Under the pieces are notes generated by a model, which was not told the origin of the DNA, made no database searches, and worked only from the letters and a program-made list of their open reading frames with translations. The position numbers and the translations under genes are program-made. Positions 60,001-64,000 of a DNA stretch of 64,000 bases are shown one piece after another (positions within the stretch are counted from its first letter, which is position 1; each line of letters begins with the position of its first letter). The stretch comes from Megalonaias nervosa. Lineage: Eukaryota; Mollusca; Bivalvia; Unionida; Unionidae. Where the stretch lies: positions 1-64,000 of the forward strand of contig JAECUM010003187.1 in the NCBI GenBank assembly GCA_016617855.1. Direction: 5' to 3'.

Positions 60001-63000
60001 TATATTCAAACTGTATCTATTGCAAAGCTGTGAGACAATATTAAAAAAGGGGACATTTTGGGCATGTGGACATTGGAATCTGGCATGCCTGTCAACTTTT
60101 CAAAAGCAAAGTAGAGAGAATAACAAATAAAATTGTGAGATTTGGACCTGAAATGGGGAGGTTTTTATGCAGCCTTTTTCAAGTGATGGTTTCAATAAAT
60201 ATTGACCGTTCTTCCAGGTTCAATATGGGTGAAATTCTCAAAGGATGCGCCAGAGTTGCCTGCAGAAACTTGGGGGTGGGGGTGGGGGTGCACTTAGTGG
60301 TCAGCCATGAAATTTTATGGATATAGGCCAAAACATGTTTAAAGGCGAAATTGGGTGAGGCAATTATTGTCCATACCCCCTTTCCCCAATGTGCGAGCGC
60401 CCATGGGATGTGCCGTTTCTTCCTGTGACACACCTTATTTTCCTCCAGGACCAGCCCCTCTTTTCATATTCTGGTTAGCTGTGGCTAAACTGCATAATAG
60501 CTAAAGCTTAGACTTAAGTACACAAGCATAAGGCCAGTGTGACTAATTAACAGTTAATCTTTATCATTCAAAGAAACCATGTTCTACAGTGTGTGTATAT
60601 AAGCATCAGCAATTGATTGGCAAATAAATGGTGCCCTATTTTATGATGCCTAGGACTTCATTTTGACAGTTCAAATCTGCAATCACAAGTTACCATACAT
60701 ATGTCAACTTTTTTTCCCACGTTTTATATTCCACCTTATTTCCTTAGGTTTAACTCTTAAGGCATGTAATACTATTTACTAAATGAAATATTTACTCTGA
60801 ATTTGTTCTTTGGGGGCACATTTACTGTGTGGTGTATTTTGTTTTATTCCTTCTTTGAATTTAATCATGGTAATTGAAGTATACATATACGGTTGAGAAA
60901 TGCCAGATGTTTACTGGCCAAGTTTCTTTGGCGGAAATGGAGATGCAATTTTGTTTGCAAAAATTAAACAGCATTCATAGTGATCATTCATGGGATTGAA
61001 ACTAATTTGTGACAATTTTATTTTATTTTGTTTTTACAATAGTACTGTTGTAGGGGTTTTAAAAAAAATCTGAAATTTACATGAATAATGTTTAATCTTA
61101 ACATTCTATTTACTGAAGAAAAAAACTTTGTAGTTTGATATTAATTATTTCCTCACAACCGTATTCACAAACAGAATATGGCATCTGTGGATTGCATACA
61201 ATATAGCTATTTATGTATGGTTTTTCTTTTCTTTTTGGGAAATGAAAATTGACAGACATAATTAAATCATCGAGAGTTCTCTGTCAAAAATCGGGAGATA
61301 TTATGAGATCGGGAGGTAGGTGTGGAAATACCCCAAAATTGAGAGGTTTTCTCCTGGCTTGAGAGTTGACAGACATGAACTGTCCGGACTTGTGGAATTT
61401 CAGTCAGGGTTTGTGAGTTTAAGTCACAAGCCCCGGGCCTGTCCTGTGTCTAAAAAGAATTTCTCTGAGCACTGAATGGACAAACAGATCAACAGACATA
61501 TCTTATTGCAATAGAAAGTTCGTTTTTTTAAAACAATATGCATCCATCCACCTGTCCATCTTTCTTTCAACACTCTTAAAAAGTTATCAAAATTTAGTAG
61601 AAACTGGGTGGCACAATTACAATTTTAGTAACCATTTCCAATTTCAGGTCATAATGCCCCAATAATCTGGTAGCAATAGATAGTAACAGCACAAATCAAC
61701 TGAGTAAGGAATTAATGATGGAATGTGACAAAAAGTCAAGGTTTTAATTAAGGCAAATCCAAGTGTAATTATAAAATGTACAGGTTCCTTTTTTTAATGG
61801 AAAGAAATAGTACACTTAGTTTTGTCTGATAGAACTACTAACAATCATCATCTGCTTTGAACTCCGGCCAACCACAGAATTTCGCTGTTTGGAGTTCTCT
61901 AAACCATCTCTCTACATACTGTCTTAAATTCACTGATAAAGGGCCATTATAGTCAATGAACAATGCCTGATGTAGTAATAACATTACAACACTGGCAGGT
62001 GACAGACAATCATTCCCATGGCCTACACACAGTGTTAGGCTGATATTGTGTTCGAACTATACTATCAGAACACCTGGTAAATGGCTGACATTTGCCTGCA
62101 TGGGCTTCAATATAATAACTGAAACTAGTAATAATTCTTTGCACCTTTTGGTCACTGATCATCATTTTCTTAAAATGATAGTTTTTAAAAATAATGCCTT
62201 AGACATATCGGTTTATGGTAGTTCAACCAACAGTAATTTGATTGCTGACTAAATAGTCCATATTTTTTTCAAATTCATTTGAACATCTGTAATATTTGAT
62301 GATCAGTATTATTAACTAAGATTAACTGCACGGGTCATGTGTTAGACTGGTAACATGTAGGTTGCAAGCCAGACTAGATACAATTATGGGCAGTGACTTA
62401 ATATAGGAACTGACAATCTCACAACTTAAAACATATTATTCTGTGAATTAATTTGCATGTGCCAACTATTTTTAGTGTCAAATGCATATATATTTGTGAA
62501 ATGTTGTTATCATTTTCCAGTTGCCACATTATGATTCTGAAGGTTGACAGAAACTGACCAGTTCACAATTTATAATAATTTCGGACATAAAGGCAGCCAA
62601 TATAACCATTTTATTCTCAGCGTACTGGTCCATTACTCCATCTCCACTGATTGAGAGACTGTTGTTTTGGGGTTTAATGCCATTTCTCAATGCAAGAGAG
62701 GCCATACATTTCATCCAGTATAACTGGCAGAGGAAGAATCTGGGAAAACCCCAATAAGAACAACCAACACCCAGAATGCAACTGGAAGCTTTCCCCACAT
62801 ACCTACACTGGCCGAGCACGAGACTCAAATGCAAATGGACAGAGATGTGATAGCAGTGATTGGTAAAGGCAAGTGCTTTAGACCAATTGGGGCCCCCACT
62901 TATTGGGAGAGAAAGAGTAATAAAATTTGGCATGATGTTTTAGGAGGATGAGTACATGGTAATGAAGGTTTGGGACCCAAGATGCAGTCTCCAGAAAAGG

Positions 63001-63550
63001 AGAAGGTAGGGTTCAAAGATCATAGTTTCATAGGTAATAAAGGATCTTCATCACAACCTGAACTCCAACTTCATCATAACCTGAACTCCATCTTCATCAT
63101 AACCTGAACTCCATCTTCAAAGACTGATGGAGGTAGATCATATCTGTTATGTGTCAAAGAGAATGAAAGTTGACAAAAGAGGATTTTGAATCCTGGATAC
63201 AGCCAATATGAGATAAATAGGTGAAGGTGATGGCAAACTTACATGAGTATGGTCATTTGCGATGGCTTCAATATTTATTCAAAGTTTCTACAAATGGTCA
63301 TGTAAGACTTGAATGTTTTGTTGTTCCAATTTCAAATGATCAGCTCAATCCTTCTATACCTGCATGTGGACATGCCGGTATATTTAATGTTACAATGAGT
63401 GAATGCAATGTCCATTCTAATAATGCTTACCTTTGCTCTTTAGAAAGACTTGTGGCCAGATCATTGCTATGGCAACTGCTAAAGATCCCCAGCTCAAATA
63501 TCCAACTATCATTACATTATAAAACATCACTCGCACTTCTTCCACATTAC
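47228..63550 (-). CDS. ICE1: ICE1-like protein, C-terminal ~311 residues (tentative; 5' end outside window)
   Basis: Seven - strand exons join in phase: 63550-63431, 62022-61843, 57628-57552, 54989-54869, 52626-52450, 50104-50012 and 47397-47228, ending TGA. Every junction has AG/GT ends, and the split codons agree across all six introns, which is strong evidence for one gene. The product is helical with scattered Trp and no enzyme motif. ELLCKTQGWVFIKDEF, CSILRLTG and the terminal LEETRTLL region resemble the C-terminus of ICE1 as I remember it; this was not checked against a database. ICE1 is the scaffold of the little elongation complex with ELL and ICE2, acting in Pol II transcription of snRNA genes in the nucleus. 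Full-length ICE1 exceeds 2,000 residues, so most of it would lie to the right. SLF2 or another helical scaffold remains possible. Confidence 0.6.
47453..47510. repeat. (TA)n-(GA)n microsatellite
   Basis: About 12 TA then 16 GA units, in the last intron of the - strand gene, 55 bp before its final exon. Confidence 0.95.
47634..47686. repeat. (TA)n microsatellite
   Basis: About 26 TA units preceded by a short CA/GA stretch. Confidence 0.95.
48520..49200. repeat. Degenerate tandem array, ~75-90-bp period
   Basis: Phrases such as ACAAATGGCACAGACCC, AGATCTG-T-T and GGGTCTA-TGTTTGCTTAAAAT recur at about 48583, 48656, 48733, 48822, 48900 and onward. Single related units occur at 8310-8420, 31695-31810 and 54660-54780. 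Confidence 0.7.
50012..50104 (-). CDS. ICE1: ICE1-like gene, sixth visible exon
   Basis: 93 bp, encoding TLIVKTNSPKMRDVTQILRN to LSKEP. The acceptor is TTCCTTCTAG and the donor CCTT|GTGAGT. Confidence 0.88.
51300..51510. repeat. Tandem repeat, three units of ~70-90 bp
   Basis: AATCCAAAGT-GGCTTCC-AGG-TGGC-TGCTTTGTA-type units occur at about 51304, 51370 and 51450. They lie in the intron between the fifth and sixth visible exons' downstream partners. Confidence 0.65.
52450..52626 (-). CDS. ICE1: ICE1-like gene, fifth visible exon
   Basis: 177 bp, encoding RVFELEKSIELLCKTQGWVF to CSILRLT. The acceptor is TTTTATTTCAG and the donor ACAG|GTAAGA. This is the most ICE1-like segment. Confidence 0.9.
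53012..54552. mobile_element. Possible DNA-transposon remnant with imperfect inverted ends
   Basis: AATACCGTGAAACTTGTCTT then GAGCAACC at the left is mirrored at about 70% identity by the complement of GGTCATTCAAGAGAGGTTTT then CCCGTATT at the right. The subterminal GAGTGACCACCC motif recurs near 53117. Internally a ~110-bp segment is duplicated (53185-53290 and 53300-53400). No transposase frame is visible, and a (TA)n tract lies inside. Confidence 0.35.
54010..54079. repeat. (TA)n microsatellite
   Basis: About 34 TA units with two interruptions. Confidence 0.95.
54869..54989 (-). CDS. ICE1: ICE1-like gene, fourth visible exon
   Basis: 121 bp, encoding IIVCMQKLCGWSANPETAQK to AVDHPSR plus one base. 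The acceptor is TCTTTTTTCAG and the donor CGTG|GTTAGT. Confidence 0.88.
56037..56545. repeat. 47-bp tandem array, ~11 units
   Basis: The unit is GAATGGAAATGTGTAACTTA then CAGAGGTCATTAGCTTATTT then ATGTCGT. Two units are shortened and one carries an AT-rich insertion. On the - strand, the sense strand of the host gene, nine of the units present CTCTGTAAGTTAC or the same GTAAGT core. The array lies in the intron between exons 57628-57552 and 54989-54869. Confidence 0.95.
57093..57275 (-). mobile_element. tRNA-derived SINE, family B, copy 2
   Basis: On the - strand the head has GGTAGCTCAACTGAAAC (A-box-like) and CCCTTGATCCAATCGG (B-box-like), followed by TGTGTCCTTGTGAAAGGCAC, which matches the body at 12945-13140. 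Confidence 0.65.
57552..57628 (-). CDS. ICE1: ICE1-like gene, third visible exon
   Basis: 77 bp, encoding FGMVHVVEFVLTQSLQ to EKNTK. The acceptor is TTCTTGTTTCAG and the donor AAAG|GTACCG (phase 0). Only this frame is open. Confidence 0.85.
57700..61842 (-). other. Large intron of the ICE1-like gene
   Basis: Intron between exons 62022-61843 and 57628-57552, 4,214 bp. I found no further exon, and the flanking phases agree without one. G-rich tracts at 60270-60290 and a possible MITE end near 60395 (GAGCGCCCATGG) are the only notable items. Confidence 0.6.
61843..62022 (-). CDS. ICE1: ICE1-like gene, second visible exon
   Basis: 180 bp, encoding HGNDCLSPASVVMLLLHQAL to PEFKADDD. The acceptor GTGTGTAG|GC supplies the two bases needed after the upstream G. 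The donor is the uncommon GATT|GTTAGT. Without splicing, the frame meets TAG two codons later. Confidence 0.8.
62663..62898 (-). mobile_element. tRNA-derived SINE, family C (- strand)
   Basis: Diverged copy. On the - strand the tail side reads ATGGCATTAAACCCCAAAAC then AACA, and the body CATACATTTC..GGCAGAGGAAGAATC is collinear with the 44480 copy. It lies in an intron of the ICE1-like gene. The 134-codon ORF through it is spurious. Confidence 0.75.
63052..63120. repeat. 23-bp tandem repeat, three units
   Basis: CTTCATCATAACCTGAACTC plus CAT, three near-perfect copies. Confidence 0.95.
63431..63550 (-). CDS. ICE1: ICE1-like gene, first visible exon
   Basis: 120 bp: two bases, 39 codons, one base. 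It encodes VRVMFYNVMIVGYLSWGSLA through IWPQVFLKSK. The acceptor is ACATGTTTCAG and the donor AAAG|GTAAGC. The other two frames contain stops. Confidence 0.8.
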
Positions 63551-63554
63551 CTGA

Positions 63555-64000
63555 AACATGTATAATATCACTGTGAAATAAAAAATTAGTCCTATAGCCA
63601 ACAATAACAAATGCATTGCAGAGGACCAGGCTTTCTAAAATTTACTCAGCTAGGTCATAAATTTTTGTTGGAAAGCCAAGTCTGGAGAAGATGGACATTC
63701 AGGGGGAATAACTATTCTAAATGATGACACAGAATGTTGGAAATTTAATTAATCAATGGTCTTATCAATACAATCAGCTGTGATAACTTTCACTGAAATG
63801 CTATTTTCCTAAGTAAAGTTATGTCATGGAATGAAAGGTTAGAAGGACCAGCATCCAGGGGCCATAAACTCTTCCAAATAATAATGTGGAACAACTGAAA
63901 TTAAACTCAGGCAAGGTCTCATCAGTATAAAGCTGAAAAGTAGTTGAAAAATCCAACAAAGATTACTAAAGTTATACTACGGAAACCAAGTTCAGGAGGA
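63555..64000. other. Intronic sequence at the right edge
   Basis: Upstream intron of the first visible ICE1-like exon. No further exon is recognisable before the window ends. Confidence 0.4.

Noticed and set aside
61844..61990. Terminal exon of a separate - strand gene ending in TAG
   Set aside because: The frame extends upstream to an acceptor at 62023 in phase with the 63431-63550 exon, and a GTTAGT donor joins it in phase with 57628-57552, so one continuous gene explains it better.
62529..62933. 134-codon - strand ORF
   Set aside because: Most of it is SINE family C sequence (62663-62898), and it does not fit the phases of the ICE1-like exons.
63221..63565. 114-codon + strand ORF
   Set aside because: It overlaps the - strand exon 63431-63550, which is supported by splice phases; no + strand motif or context supports a gene.

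Overview
This is an AT-rich, intron-bearing animal genomic window. The three-exon F-box/SPRY gene, the density of tRNA-headed SINEs and the type of LTR element suggest a lophotrochozoan, most likely a mollusc; that placement is inference, because no sequence here fixes the species. Real genes fill only a few per cent of the window.

Two protein-coding genes can be assembled by splicing. On the + strand, a complete FBXO45 orthologue (F-box plus SPRY, 252 residues) lies in three exons between 5617 and 21216. On the - strand, seven in-phase exons between 63550 and 47228 give the last ~311 residues of a helical protein that I tentatively identify as ICE1, the scaffold of the little elongation complex. 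Its 5' part lies beyond the right edge. The two genes are convergent, separated by about 26 kb with no exon I can defend.

Layout: 1-5.2 kb holds unrecognised ORF remnants, an orphan histone-type 3' stem-loop, a decayed LINE and simple repeats. 5.6-21.2 kb is FBXO45. Its 11.9-kb second intron carries a dead 6.7-kb LTR retrotransposon (14002-20732). That element has Ty3/gypsy-type domains but the integrase lies upstream of reverse transcriptase, as in the Gmr1-like clade, and its Gag has a SCAN-like capsid region. A tRNA-derived SINE has inserted into the RT region with a 10-bp target-site duplication, and the LTR element itself sits in an older dispersed repeat, giving three nested layers.

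21.2-47.2 kb is a repeat landscape: degenerate tandem arrays, a 23-bp and a 25-bp minisatellite, tRNA-SINEs, two copies of a PIF/Harbinger-like MITE, and two hairpin-forming inverted repeats. 47.2-64 kb is the ICE1-like gene. Its introns hold microsatellites, a ~75-bp degenerate array, a possible DNA-transposon remnant, and an 11-unit 47-bp array that presents repeated GTAAGT motifs on the gene's sense strand.

The two genes have unrelated jobs (ubiquitin ligase adaptor in neurons; snRNA transcription scaffold) and nothing suggests they act together.
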